Assembly: GCA_001692895.1 (NCBI GenBank)
Contig: KV748190.1
Location: 1,637,645-1,701,644 of the forward strand
DNA: 64,000 nt
Origin: Cenococcum geophilum 1.58
Taxonomy: Eukaryota > Ascomycota > Dothideomycetes > Gloniales > Gloniaceae
Direction: 5' to 3'
A model generated the notes under the pieces. The model had not been told where the DNA came from. It did no database searches and saw only the letters and a list, made by a program, of their open reading frames with translations. A program made the translations under genes and the position numbers. Each line of letters starts with the position of its first letter. Position 1 is the stretch's first letter. Below are positions 21,101-33,480 of the stretch, piece by piece.

Positions 21101-23819
21101 CGTTAGGCCTTCTACCAAATTAGAATAAACCCTAGATCTAAGGATCTTACTATATTTTAAACCCGTTACGGAACGTATAAATATAAGGTACTTCCTTTTA
21201 GACTAACTAACGGACTGGCTACGTACCAGCGGTATATAAACGATGTACTCTTTAACTACCTTAATAACTTCTATACAGCCTACCTAGACGATATTATAAT
21301 CTACTCTAAGAATAAGCTGGAACACGAGGAGCACGTCTATAAAGTCCTACAACGGCTCCGCGAGGCTGGCCTCCAAGCCAATATTAAGAAGTTAGAGTTT
21401 AGTGTTAAGCGTATAAAGTACCTAGGGTTTATTATTAGTATAGATGGAATTAAGACCGACCTAAAGAAAACGGCTATAATTACCTAGTGGGCACCCCTAC
21501 GGACCGTAAAGAGAGTATAATTATTCCTAGGTTTCTGTAACTTCTACTAACGCTTTATTAAGAACTACAGCAAGATTACTAGGCCTCTTAACCGCCTTAC
21601 CCAAAAAGACCAGCCCTTCTACTTTAACACTATATATAGGTAGGCCTTTAATAAGCTTAAGGAACGACTGGTCTCTGCTCCCTTACTCGCCCACTTTAAC
21701 CTAGAACGGCCCTTAATGCTAGAGACTGATGCCTTAGATAGCGTAATAGCTGGTGTTTTCTCCCAGAAGTAACTGGACGGAGAATGGCACCCTATTACAT
21801 ACTATTTAAAAACTATAGTAGACGCTAAGCTAAACTACCCTATCCACAATAAAGAAATGCTGGCTATTATCTTTAGCTTTTAGTACTAGCATATATACCT
21901 AGAAGGGACCCCTAAACCTATCTAGGTAGTTTTAGATTACTAGGCCTTAGAATATTTTATAATAATAAAGGCCCTTACGGCCTAGTAGGCGTAATGGGCG
22001 GACATCCTATCCTAGTTCAACTTCTTAATTATATATAGGCTAGGCGCCATAAACCGTGCGGACGCCCTTATAAGGCGTAGACAGGACCTAGATGACCAAA
22101 TAGCCGCGAAGATCTCATTATAGACCTAGACACTACTATGACCACAGCACCTTAACCCCTAAATATAGGCAGAACTAAATATAGACTCTTTAGACGCCAA
22201 GATATGCCCTATTAACTCTATGGAACTCGACCTTATTAATAAACTACTATAGGCAAACTGTACGGCCTCTTCTTTATAGGAGTACCGTGAAAAGACAAAG
22301 GACGCTATAAGCCCATAGTCCCTTAAAAATGGACTACTTAAGCACCGCGAACGGCTAATGGTAGCCAAGGAATAGAACTTATAGACTTAACTTATTTCCA
22401 AAGCACATACCTAGGTCTCTACGGCCCACCCTAGAAAAAATAAGACCCGTAAAATTATTGGCGGCCGCTACTACTAGCCCGGAATAGTTATAGATATTAA
22501 CCGCTATGTACGGAACTATAACGACTGCTGTAGGTCTATAATTCCACGAGACAAGACCCTAGGACTATTAAAACCACTCCCGATACCAGAACGCCCCTAG
22601 CAGCATATCTTAATAGACTTCTATAAGCTACCTCCAGACCATAACGGATATGATATAGTTATAATTTTAGTTAACCGCTTTAGCAAGCGCCCGTTCTTAA
22701 TTCCCTGTTATAAGAATATTAATGCTAAAGAGGCGGCCTAACTGTATATCCACTACGTCTACCAAATTTACGGACTACCAGACACTATCGTATCTAATTA
22801 AGGGCCGTAGTTTATATTAGCCTTCTAGAACGAGTTCACCCAGATCTTAGGCATTAGGTTAAGGCTTTCTATAGCATACTACCCCTAGATAGACGGTTAG
22901 ACGGAGATTATAAATTAATACTTAGACTAGAGACTTTAGCCCTTTATTAACTACTTCTAGGACAACTAGGGCGAACTACTACCCCTAATAAACTACGCCC
23001 AGGCAACCCTACCCCATAACTCTACGGGATTTGCACCTATCTAACTAGAAATAGGGTATTTACCCTAAATAAGCTTTAATTGGGATAGGCCAGAAGGACT
23101 ACAGACTATACGCGAGAAACTATCTTATAAGGAAGCCTAGCAGTACGCTAAGCGCTTAGAGGAAGCCTGGACGGTAGCCCGTATAAATCTAGAAAAGGCC
23201 TAGAAATTAATAGAATAGCAGGCAAATAAGTATAGGCGCGAGCCCGACTTTACTATAGGTGATATAGTTTGGGTTATAATAAAGAACTAGAAGACGGAAC
23301 GGCTTAGCCGTAAGCTAGACTATTAGATAGCGGGACCGTACAAGGTCCTTAAGAAGATAGGTAACTTATATAAAGTAAAGCTCCCGGATTCAATTAAGGT
23401 TTACCCCGTTTTCTTGCCGGATAAGCTACGGAAAGCTATAAACGACCCATTGCCTAGACAAAAGAACGAACCTCCCCTACTGATTTAAGTCAATGGCGAC
23501 GATAAATAGGAAATTAAAGAAGTACTGGCCTGTAAACTAGTAAGGAAAACGCTAAAGTACCGCGTTAGTTGGAAAGGCTATAACCTAGACCCTACCTAGT
23601 ACCCTGCATGGAACTTTATTAGCAGTCCCTATAAGCTTTAAGAATTCTATAGCCGTTACCCTAATAAACCAGGACCCCTAAAGTACCTAAATAAGTGGAT
23701 AGAGTGCTAGTATAGCAAAGACAATAAGCTACCGGAAGAACATAAAGATAAGAACGCCCTATAGGCATAATACGGACATATAAAGCCTAAGGGCAGGCTT
23801 TTCGGAGGGGGGGGGGTAA

Positions 23820-24093
23820 TGTTACAGCACTGGCAGAACTTGGCAGAACTTGGTTGCAGAACTTGGCAGAACTTGGTTGCAGAACTTGGCAGAACTTAGT
23901 TACAGAACTTGGCAGAACTTCGCGGTCACGTGACTAGAGGACCGTATAAAAAGAACCCTACTTCGACCGGCGCTGCTCTTCTTCTCCTTTCCTTTCTCTA
24001 GCTTTAGATCCTCGTTTATAGACAATCTAATCATATAGGCTTGTATGCATCCTTCTTGCTATGCTCGTGCCTCGATTGACTGAGTCACTAACA
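23820..24093 (+). repeat. 3' LTR of the chromodomain Ty3 element
   Basis: 274 bp and clearly homologous to the 17,925-18,175 LTR, with one additional 23-bp CAGAACTTGG-type unit. Flanked on the right by gtcct, matching the sequence left of the 5' LTR. Confidence 0.93.
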
Positions 24094-24098
24094 GTCCT

Positions 24099-26244
24099 TA
24101 AGATTAAGAAAAGACTAAATAATATAGATAAATAGGTTAACTAGTTATTAGGTGCTTTAATAAAATAGAGTATAGTTAGCGGGAATATAATCTCTAAAGC
24201 AAATAATAAACTTAATTAAAGATGTGTTAAATAGCTAAAAGTGCAACTTATAAAAACACGCCTTAGGTTTAATCTAGATAAAGCTATAGCTTGCCTTTTA
24301 CTTAGCTAGTAGCTTACTTGTTTATACTAAACGCTTACTTAGCTTACCCTAGGCGCTTATCTAGCTTACCTTAGGCGCTTACTTAGCTTATACTAAACAC
24401 CTTAAGTCGCCTAGTAGCCTTTATAATAGCCTATACCCTAGTTCTTTTTTTACTATATAGCTTAGGAACTTTTAAAAGTTTTATATAAGAAATAACTTTA
24501 CTAAGATCCGTACACTTCCCTACCTCGCCTATAACGTCTTATTATTAGTAACTCTCTATATTAGAGACGTTAATACTAGACCTACTTAAAGAATATATCT
24601 GTAAATATTAGTACTGCACACCTATACTTAAAAAGAGGTGCTTTATTAGCCAGTAACTAATTTATAATGCTGTTGATATAGTATATAAGGGATTAAATAG
24701 TTAAATATATAGTAATATAAAAAAGGATAATATACTAATGCGGGTAGAGTTACCGCCAAAGTATTCTATTATTCGTAGAGTACTTTAGTTAAATACTTTA
24801 GCTAGGAATTAGATAGCGCTAAAAAATATAACTTTACTAAAGGCCTATAACTAAATAGAGCCAAGTTATTAAAATATAGCATTAGTTAGTTTAAAAAAGG
24901 TGTATTTTATTTCGCGGATACTAGGATATAACTGTAATCGGTTGCTACTATATTACCTCTTTAATATTAAATATACTAGGCCCCTTAATATCCTTAGTTT
25001 TCTTTATTTTCTCTATTAACTAAGCGTAATAGTAGACCTATAAACTTGCCTGGGTTTAATCTAAAAATTCCTTTATAATATCCTTCTGCTAGATATTATT
25101 ACTCCTTAATAGAATTAGCTTATTATTATCCTTTTTTATAAACGCTTATTTTATTTATTAGGGTAAACCTAATAATTAGGAAGATGCGGGTAAATAAAAA
25201 CCTAATAATGCGCGTAAATAGGAAATCGGGTTTTGGGATAATATAAGTGGAGGGCTTCTATATAATAAGGTTAGATAGTTTTCTATAGGTAAGAGATACT
25301 GGTTATATATTTAATTTTTAACGATACTAGTTCCGGCCTAAGTTAAACATCCTTATATAATTATTGGCTCTACTAAAGAGCGAGGAGATAGAGCGTTAGG
25401 TGATAAATAAAGCTTAGCATTTATTGGGTATTATAAAGCCACCTCCTTAGAATAAATTAAAGGGTTAAGCTCGGCGAACTTCTTTAACTATAGTACTTAC
25501 TTCGTTTTAGGAGGATTATTATTATTAGATCTGACTATAATTCCTAGGCTACTATATTCTAGTAAATTAAGACTATTAGTCTTACTATTAGGATTAAAGG
25601 TAGGATAATTAAGACTTTCGCTCCATATATTCATAAGGGCCTTTATAAAGTTATTAATATACAGTTTATAGGTTAAGGTAAGGGTTAGGGTCCTTAGGCC
25701 TAACCTATAGTATTAAATATATAATTAGGGTTTATAGTTCTAGACTTTAGTATAGAATATATTCTAGTAAATAAAAGATATATACTATAAGGGGGTAATA
25801 CTTAAAAACTGCTAGCGAAAGTAGAAACTTTATATCTTGTAGTTTAGGGTAATAGTTTAAAATCGCCTTTTTAGGGCTTACTAATGCGGATAGATTTGCT
25901 AGATGCTATATATAGCCTCTAGTTACTAACACTTATACTTTAGAGATAATTATATTAGTGGCGACGTTTATTATTTAAGTGAAATATTATAGAGGTAAAG
26001 GCGCTATACACTGTATTTAAATTCGATTTTATATACTGCAGTCTATTATATAGCTTAAGTATCCCTTAGACCTAGTGCTCTAGCTCGCAGATCTACTACT
26101 AAGTTGATATTTATATAGTATATATTAGTGGCGGATAGGTAGTAACTAGAGTCTTATAGATACTTTTAGCTCTGTATATTAGGTCGCCTATATACCTAAA
26201 AGTTGGTAATATATAAATAAAGGATGCCGTGTCCGTGGTGGCAA
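24099..26244. other. RIP-like decayed repeat sequence, family not recognised
   Basis: Continues the target of the Ty3 insertion at its left end (Lys/Gln/Leu-rich sequence to about 24,300, then a run of degenerate ACTTAGCTTA-type repeats at 24,290-24,400). The stretch 25,250-26,150 reads on the plus strand with the Val/Leu/His/Arg bias typical of the antisense of a gene, so a decayed gene on the minus strand is likely. I cannot name it. Confidence 0.35.
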
Positions 26245-26305
26245 GCGGAGCTCTCTAGTATAACCACTATAGAATTAACTCGCCTACCGCCTACTTTATT
26301 ATTGT
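26245..26305. repeat. Left copy of a degenerate repeat of about 65 bp
   Basis: AGCGGAGCTCTCTAG followed by CGCCTACCGCCTACTT resembles two adjacent copies at about 29,470-29,535 and 29,540-29,610. The LINE-type insertion starting at 26,318 lies between the left and right copies. Confidence 0.6.
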
Positions 26306-26984
26306 ATAATTAGACTTTTTTTTTTATTTTTTTTTTTTATATCCATTGTATTATACTACGTATAATACTGCGCATGCAGCCTCTAGGCTATGGCGCTATA
26401 GTTCTATATACATAAATCCTTCCTAGGCAGCTTAATATGTACTAGTAGCTAAGTAGACACTCCAGCCCGTTTTTAAATACTAGGGGAGTCCTAGCCTATT
26501 AGTGTTTTGTCCTAATATTTTGCTTACTATAGTCCAGTTTATACCAAGAAAATCACACGAAAATCCTAGCTCTTTTATCTATTTCTGCCGTATTCTGCCG
26601 TTCCTAGAGTAGAAAAAGCGCTCTAAAAGGTAGATTTTTGACGTAGTTTTGCATATAAGAATAAGAGAAACCATATAGCTTACTAGCTTAAAAGTAGCTA
26701 CCAATTACCCCTATACGACTGTTTAATTCTGTACCCTATTCCTTCTCCTTGCTAAAGAAATAGGTAGGGAATTAGTAATTAGTAGGTACTCTCCCTAAAA
26801 GTAACCTACTAATGGTATTTTATAAGGGCGAACCTCGTTACGTAAACCCACTCCCATAGGAAAATTTTCACGAGGTTATCTTGTATAGGGTATAAATACC
26901 AATTCGCCTATACACCTTATATTTAACGTACTAAAGTAATACAGGCCGGCCCCCTTCCCCTATCCCCTACTATAGCTACCCTAG

Positions 26985-27040
26985 CAGTGCATCGTCTGCG
27001 GTACGCCTGCGGTGCGCCTACGGTACGCCTGCGGTCCTCT
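26985..27040. repeat. Short tandem array of GC-rich 10- to 11-mers
   Basis: Four to five degenerate copies of a TGCGGTACGCC-type word lie head to tail, just before the larger minisatellite and inside the minus-strand LINE-type insertion. Confidence 0.75.
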
Positions 27041-27063
27041 ATAGTTTAATCACCTATAGCGCG

Positions 27064-27540
27064 ACAGCCGTGGACCGGTTATAGTAGAGGTCGTCTGCTC
27101 TGCAGCAGACTAGTTATAGAGGAGGTCGTCTACCCTACAGCAGACTGGTTGTAGAGGAGGTCGTCTACCCTGCGGTAGATGGGTTATAGAGGAGGTTGTC
27201 TGCCCTACAGTAGACGGGTTATAGAGGAGGTCGTCTGCCCTGCAGCAGACGGGTTATAAAGGAGGTCGTCTGCCCTATAGCAGACGGGTTATAGAGGAGG
27301 TCATCTGCCCTGCAGTAGACGGGTTATAGTGGAGGTCGTCTGCCATGCAGCAGACGGGTTATAGTGGAGGTCATCTGCCCTGCGGCAGACGGGTTATAGA
27401 GGAGGTCATCTGCCCTACAGCAGACGGGTTGTAGAGGAGGTCGTCTGCCCTGCGGCAGACTGGTTATAGTAGAGGTTATCTGCCCTGCGGCAGACTGGTT
27501 GTAGTAGAGGTCGTCTGCTCTGTGGTAGACTGGTTATAGT
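27064..27540. repeat. Minisatellite of 13 copies of a 35-bp unit with an internal hairpin
   Basis: Thirteen head-to-tail copies. Each unit has GGGTTATAGAGGAGG followed by a small inverted repeat, GTCTGC-n6-GCAGAC. The copies differ mostly by C/T and G/A changes. In several units an arm change leaves a G-T wobble rather than a mismatch. No long open frame crosses the array. Confidence 0.95.
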
Positions 27541-27611
27541 GGAATTGTTAGTTGTGGTGGCTAGCGTTGTGGTGACGTGTCTTTAGGGGGTATACAACCG
27601 GCGGCGCCCTT

Positions 27612-27700
27612 GCGACGACGGACGGAGGAGTAAAGGGGAGGCGACGGACAGAGAAGCAAAGGGGAGGCGACGGACGGAGGAGCAAAGGGGAGGCGACGGC
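27612..27700. repeat. Three copies of a 26-bp purine-rich tandem repeat
   Basis: The unit GCGACGGACGGAGGAGCAAA followed by GGGGAG repeats three times with few differences, about 70 bp after the hairpin minisatellite. Confidence 0.9.
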
Positions 27701-29469
27701 AGGTAGTTATATATACTAGTAGTACTAATAATATAGTAGAGTTTACTATGCCTGCTTATCCAGGCCTCTACCTCAGTTTTCTAGTGCTTTATCCCAGCTA
27801 TAAGTAGTTAGCTACCACCACTAATTATATAGGGATTCTTACCAGTTCTTACGGATATCTTATAATAGGGTTAGCCCAAATACCAGTCTGCCCCCTAGTA
27901 GTCTATATAAGAGTTTCCTCCTAAAGTTAGTACGCTTTCGTATGGCTTAGGAGCCTTCTATAGCCTTTAGTTTCACGCCTCTCTTTATTATTTCCGCTAG
28001 CACGGGTATAAGCTACCATTTATAGGGGTCGTAACTCCTATCTTACGCGCCTACTAGCGTAATTCTACAAGGGCGTTATAGCTGCATCCTATAATATAGA
28101 GTAGGTATATCTTTTATAGTTAAGGCCTACTAAACCTCTCCCGCCTAAGTAACTCCTGTTTGCTCCTTAAGCGTACCTTACTAGTATACTGCCCTAGCGA
28201 GCAGTTCTATCTATTGGTATACTAATACGCGCATCCGTTCTCTTAAGCTACGTAGTAGTCTCTCTAGCTAGAACGTAATCCTACCTACCTACTAGGTGCA
28301 CTAGGGGTTAGAGCCTAGCTAAGGGGTAAAGTCCCTAAAGCCAGCAGTAGCTACTATGCACTACGCCCTATAGGGGCTAGTAGTAGTATAGGGGCGCAAC
28401 ACCCTATATACTACTAGTCTCCGTTTTACGTTACCTATAAGAGTCTCCTTATAATAGGCCAACCGTATCTTGTAAAAGGGGTTATAGATACTTAGTCCCG
28501 CGCTAGGCAACCTACTCTACCCTCTCCTACTAACTAAGCTTATATCCCCCCTTTTTATAAGCTAGCCTATATCTCTAACTATTAAGACCTTATATAACTA
28601 GCCTATATTTCCTTAGAGCCTCCCCCATATATATATGCGCAGGTTATATACACCACGCCTATTAAAACCCTCCTGTAAGTTACCTAGTTACTATAGGGCC
28701 GTTAAAGCTGGCCTATATTTCCGCTACCTAGAGCTTTGCCTGTGTTTCCACCTCGTTAAGCTATCTAGTTGCTGTCGCGTCGCTATCGCGTCGCTATTGC
28801 GTTTAGGTCACGCGCACTACGCCTATTAAGACCCTCTTCTAAGTTACCTGGGAGTACTAGATACCAGATAGGCCTTTATAGAGGGGCCTTAATAAGTTCT
28901 CTAGGCAGGGGCCTTAACAAGTTCTTTGTAGTAGCCTTAGGGCCTTAATAAGTTTCGTATAAGGTATCTATAACGCATTAACCTTAATAAGTTCTTATAA
29001 AAAGAGGTTCCCTACACCCTTGCTATATCCCTACGGTCTCAAAGCTAGTATAAGCCTAAGGGTGTCCTATTATACGCCTAGGACGCGTCTATATTAACTA
29101 GCTAATAAGGCCAATTTCGGGCCTGGCTATAAGCCAGGTAGTTATACATTAGGTAGTTTTTATATCCCAGTTTCCCTTAATAGGCCTCCCTAGGTAGTAG
29201 AGCAGGAGCCTTAAGCGGAGGCAGTAAGGCTCCTAGTATTATTAAGGGCGATACTTTATGCGAAGCTTTATACAATACATTATACGCGTCGCAAGCTTAA
29301 CACCACAGAACCGCGACAATAGCGCGCTACACGCGCTACGGCGGCTCTCTACCATCGCCTCTGCACTTAGCCATCAAAAGGAATTAATTCCTAATGATGT
29401 TTCCACCCGCGGCAATGTGGACGCGTGCAGTAGGGCTTCACGGGCATAATTAGACTTAATAGTAGTAAG

Positions 29470-29610
29470 TAGGGCTCTCTAGAGATTGCTATACAACTAA
29501 TACGCCTACTGCCTACTCTATTATTATATAGTTAGGTTTAGTAGTATTAAGCGGAGCTCTTTAGCATAATTGCTATATTATTAACACGTCTGCTACCCAC
29601 TTAATTATTG
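29470..29610. repeat. Two tandem degenerate copies of the 65-bp repeat
   Basis: Two head-to-tail copies (about 29,470-29,535 and 29,540-29,610) with GGGCTCTCTAG or GCGGAGCTCTTTAG followed by a CGCCTACTGCCTACT-like stretch. A third copy lies at 26,245-26,305 on the other side of the LINE-type insertion. Confidence 0.6.
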
Positions 29611-31499
29611 CCTAATTAAGCCTACTGCCTTAGGATTCTTTAAGGACTTACTTTACTATTAGAGAGACTTTGTTATACTAAAACTTAGCTATCTTATAGC
29701 TCGTTAGCTTATAAACTAGTTTAGATTCTAGCCTTAATACACTAGCTATTAACCCCGCTTGCCTTAATATAATAAGGTATAAGATCTACTACAACCTAGG
29801 AGAAAATTCTTATCTTAGCGCCTTATAGCACTATTATAGCGATTTAGCCAACGGCCTTAGGCATAGGATAGCTTTAAGGGGTTGCTTAAACTTTACTATT
29901 TTATCTTATAGTCTATAATAGAAACGGGTTATCTATACTTACTTCCTAACACTTTTTATACTATATAGTAGTGCTACTATTAAGAGGTCTAGATTGTATA
30001 ATTGCTATACCTATAGGGAGACTTTACTTAGGCTTTATCCTTATAGCTTATAATATATCGGGTAGCTCTGCTCGCTAATATAAGCGTATAACTTAAGACG
30101 CTAAAGCGATTAAAAGATAATGCTGTCCAATCTAGGAGTTAAATCGCGCTACTAGCCTAGGTTTTTTGCTGCATAACTATCTTAAGTAGGAAAAGCGCTG
30201 GTGTGACGGTAGTGCGTAAAGCTAAACGCCGGAGTTGCTTACCGTAATAAGAATTCTATAAGTTAATCCTTACAAATTATTAAACGGCGGCTTAATTAGC
30301 TGTGGTGGCCTAAAATACAATTGCCTAATCCTATTAGTTATAAAGGATTAACTTACTAATATATACTAAGCTAAAAGGGTATAAGTAAAGCCCTTTAAGC
30401 ATTACACGTCGCTATAAGGAAGGAATGTTTAAGCTTACTGTAGTTAGGGGCATAGTAATATCTTTTGTGTTATTAGCAGTAGTATTTAAATTAAAACAAA
30501 GGGGTGTAGTTTATATATAGTTTTACTATTAAAGGATATCTAGAACTATAGAAGGAATAGAAAAGGATTAGTAGTATAGGTGGCATAAATAGTATAAAGC
30601 TATAGGAGAGGAATAGTAGTTAAAGCTGGAAATAAAACGGCGATAGGAACTATGCTTTTATAGGCAACGTTAATATATAGGCCTTTAAAAGCGGCAGTGT
30701 TCGCCTATAAATCTATAGTTCTTCTTTACTTAGGGGCAAATATTTAAAAAAATTTTTTTTAACTTAGGGTTTTAATAACTAGTAGTCCTAATATAATACA
30801 ATTTCTATTAAGAAGGGCTTAATAAATTATTATATCCCCGATTTACATAGGGCCATATTTTATCTACTTATGGAAAAATAAAGCTTATAAAAAGTACTAA
30901 GTATTCCTAAAGTAGGCCTATACCTATATAAGAAAACTAGATTCTAAAAGCCATTTTAAAGAGCCTCCCTTTTACATTTTCTGCCTAATATTTTTAAATA
31001 TTACGCCATACTTAACCTATTTGAATTTAAGCTGCGCAAAACTATATAGTAATCTTAATAACTAGCCGGGCTTTTACTATAGTTTTTGCTAGTATCTTTA
31101 CTATATTTCTTTATAATTACCTAAAAGAAACTATCTATTAGCTTATGTCTTTTATTCTCCAAACTACCTAAAGTACCGCAATTTTTATTAAGCCTATATT
31201 CTCTATATAAGGCGTTAGCTATATATTTAACTATTAAAAAGTCTATCTTACACCATAACTATATTTATTAGGTATCTTTTTTAGGTTTTATAGTATTTTA
31301 TATACTAAGCTTTTACCATATATTAGAGATTAGTGCACTTATAGTAAACCTAGGTATAATCGCATATCTAATAGCGTATAAATAAGTAGAAATAATATAT
31401 TAACTACAGAACAGTTTGCTTGCCCTATACTATTTTATATACGTTTTAACTAAGGCTACTACTTAGCCTTTACCGCCTAAATCTCTATAAAACTTTACT
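29611..31499. other. Decayed repeat sequence, nothing recognised
   Basis: TA-rich with frequent stops in all frames. A somewhat GC-richer patch near 30,120-30,300 may be an element end. No domain, terminal repeat or target duplication could be established. Confidence 0.3.
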
Positions 31500-33480
31500 T
31501 ATGTATAGAAGAGCATAAGATAATAAAATATTATTCTATCTACTCTACTAGCACCTTTAAATCCTTCTTTACTTCCTAAAGCACCTCCTTTATTTAAGAA
31601 GGAAGTTTTTTATCCTTTCCCTTTTGCCTCCTACTACTTAAAAATACTACCTTTTGTAATCTATTAACCTAAGGGATTAGTGGCTAATAGTACGGTAAAA
31701 AGTTATTGTCTGTACTCTTAAGAAAACCCCCTTTATTATCTACTTCTCCTTTCTTTATTTTAGCTAGCTCTTCTATATTTATAAAATTCTACTTATTAAA
31801 CCTATTAACAATATTGCCTTTTTTATTAGGTCTATTATAGTAAATATATATCTAGAATAGCACCTAAAAAAACGACTTAAAATTATACTAAGCTAAGTAT
31901 ATCTCGCCTAGGAGCACTCTAATTACCATAAACGCTCTTATGCCGGTCTTACCCTACACTCCTAAAGGCCCTTCTCGCTGCTCCTTAATCGCAAGATTAA
32001 AGTTAATTAAGAATGCCGGTTAAGAAGGATTATTATCTTCCTTATTTATTACAAGGTTGCCTATTGGGATGTTATATTAGATAATACTAGCCTATATATA
32101 TAAAGACTTATATCCTTTAATACTACCCTTTAGTATAGTAAGCATTGTAGCCTAAGAGCTTGCCTTATAAAGAGGCTTTCTATAATCCCTAGTAATAACG
32201 CGTTAATATACTTAATTTAGGGTTATAGGGTGCCTTCCGCCTTTAGGCGGAGAGCCTAAATATATATACTTACTAAGCGGTAATAGGGCGTTAGTGTAGC
32301 TAAACGACCTCTTTCTATTAGAACTTCAGCCTTTCCTAATTTTTACTCTAGCTAGTTTTAGAGACATTATTAAGTTTTCTAGCTTATAGTTTATCGCTCT
32401 TATAATATTTAGCCCCTTATAGATATTATTATAAATATTATCTTCTTTACCGCCTATATAAACTGTCTCGTAGTAATAGTACCTGGCTATATTAACTACT
32501 TCTTTCTCTATTACCTTACGCAGTAGTTTACCTTCTTCCTCGCGCTGTAGGTACTATTATAAGTCTTTAATAATAAGGGGTATCTTAGAGGCGTCCCCCT
32601 TACGGTATACTTTCTAGTAAGTAGTTACTTAATTGGCGATATAGCGTACCCGCTTTATAGATTTGCTAAGGATAAAACGCTTAGTCTGATTATTACGTAT
32701 AACCTTAATATATTGTTTACTGTCTAATATTAGAATAGTAGGGTTAAACCTAAGCTACTTTTTATTTATTTAGAGAAATCCTAATATCGCTAAGATAAAT
32801 TATAGTCCGTCTTTATTAATATTAAATAGTAATAATGCGATGCCTCTTACCTGGTTATACTCCTATAGCTATATAATAGATCTATAAAGGGTAAAGCCTA
32901 AGATAAAGCGATAAGTGTCTTAAGCGGCAAAGACTTCTCTTATATATTTCCCTAAATTAAACTATACCTATAAGGGTATATTAGAGTTTAAATTACTCTT
33001 TAGCTCTTTTAGTATAAGTATATGCGACTAATAGCATTAAGAGCTTTCGCTGGCTATTAGATTATTTATAAAATTAATATCTAGTTTTTGCTTTACTGTA
33101 GACCCTTATAAGGGCTGCTTAGTATATATAATAAGTGTTTATTATATCTTTAAGGTAGACCCGTGCTTCTTTATAAAGCCTAAAATTAATTTAATTAGGC
33201 TACTAAACCACTCTAGGACATTATCTTGCTCTATATTTTTAGGCTAATTACGCTAGCCGCCCTCAGCGTATAGTAAATTATTCCCTTCCTTACATTTCTT
33301 AAAAACGGCGGCGCTTACCTCTTTAAGACCTTCTACTTCCTTAAAGAATACTTTATAAAAGCTAGGAATCCCTATATAAAAAGGGCCTAGCTCCTCCTTT
33401 AGAATATAATCCACGTATTCCCTATATTTAGACGAGTTAGTAAAGCCACTTATATTACGCAAATATAGGGTTTATTAAAT
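31500..33480 (-). pseudogene. FunK1-type fungal protein kinase, decayed
   Basis: Decayed copy of the FunK1 kinase family, which is expanded in filamentous fungi. The best-kept part is the open stretch 33,462-33,253 (LGPFYIGIPSFYKVFFKEVEG, VSAAVFKKCKEGNNLLYAEGG), matching the N-terminal region. Further on come a PLQGST motif with KLDI (about 33.1 kb), an RDY-KPLYKASS-like stretch (about 32.2 kb), and INKEDNNPS with FLINFNLAIKEQREG (about 32.0 kb). The family HRD motif reads as YNI, and the metal-binding Asp of DLDLA is replaced in NFNLA, so it could not be catalytic. There are many stop codons, mostly explicable by C-to-T/G-to-A change. Such kinases often sit in repeat-rich regions. Whether it moved as cargo or was caught in the repeat block is unknown. 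Confidence 0.8.

Larger units (their letters stand above)
17925..24093 (+). mobile_element. Ty3/gypsy chromodomain retrotransposon (chromovirus type), both LTRs present, fossil
   Basis: A 6,169-bp element with LTRs at 17,925-18,175 and 23,820-24,093, both starting TGTTAC and ending CTAACA, and a 5-bp target duplication gtcct at 17,920-17,924 and 24,094-24,098. A purine tract (GGAGGGGGGGGGG) abuts the 3' LTR. Parts in order on the plus strand: gag about 18.39-19.3 kb, zinc-knuckle region about 19.56 kb, protease about 19.8-20.1 kb, reverse transcriptase about 20.75-21.55 kb, RNase H about 21.65-22.1 kb, integrase about 22.4-23.1 kb, and a chromodomain about 23.5-23.7 kb. It is heavily broken, with dozens of breaks. 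The LTRs differ at roughly 5 percent of aligned sites, all transitions, suggesting a fairly recent insertion followed by RIP-type decay. Confidence 0.92.
26318..29445 (-). mobile_element. LINE-type (non-LTR) insertion, minus strand, no usable reading frame
   Basis: The sequence ataattagactt occurs at both 26,306-26,317 and 29,446-29,457, a 10-12 bp target duplication of the length made by target-primed reverse transcription. Just inside the left copy is a T-rich run (26,318-26,338), that is a poly(A) tail on the minus strand, so the element reads from 29,445 down to 26,318. Its last 130 bp or so match, in inverted orientation, the 3' end of the LINE that terminates at 58,236, so both belong to one family. 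The interior is GC-richer than its surroundings, holds the hairpin minisatellite and two smaller tandem arrays, and contains no coding region I recognise; it may be a non-autonomous derivative. Confidence 0.72.

Noticed and set aside
27064-27540. CRISPR-like array
   Set aside because: The whole 35-bp unit repeats head to tail with no unique spacers, and the context is eukaryotic. It is a minisatellite.
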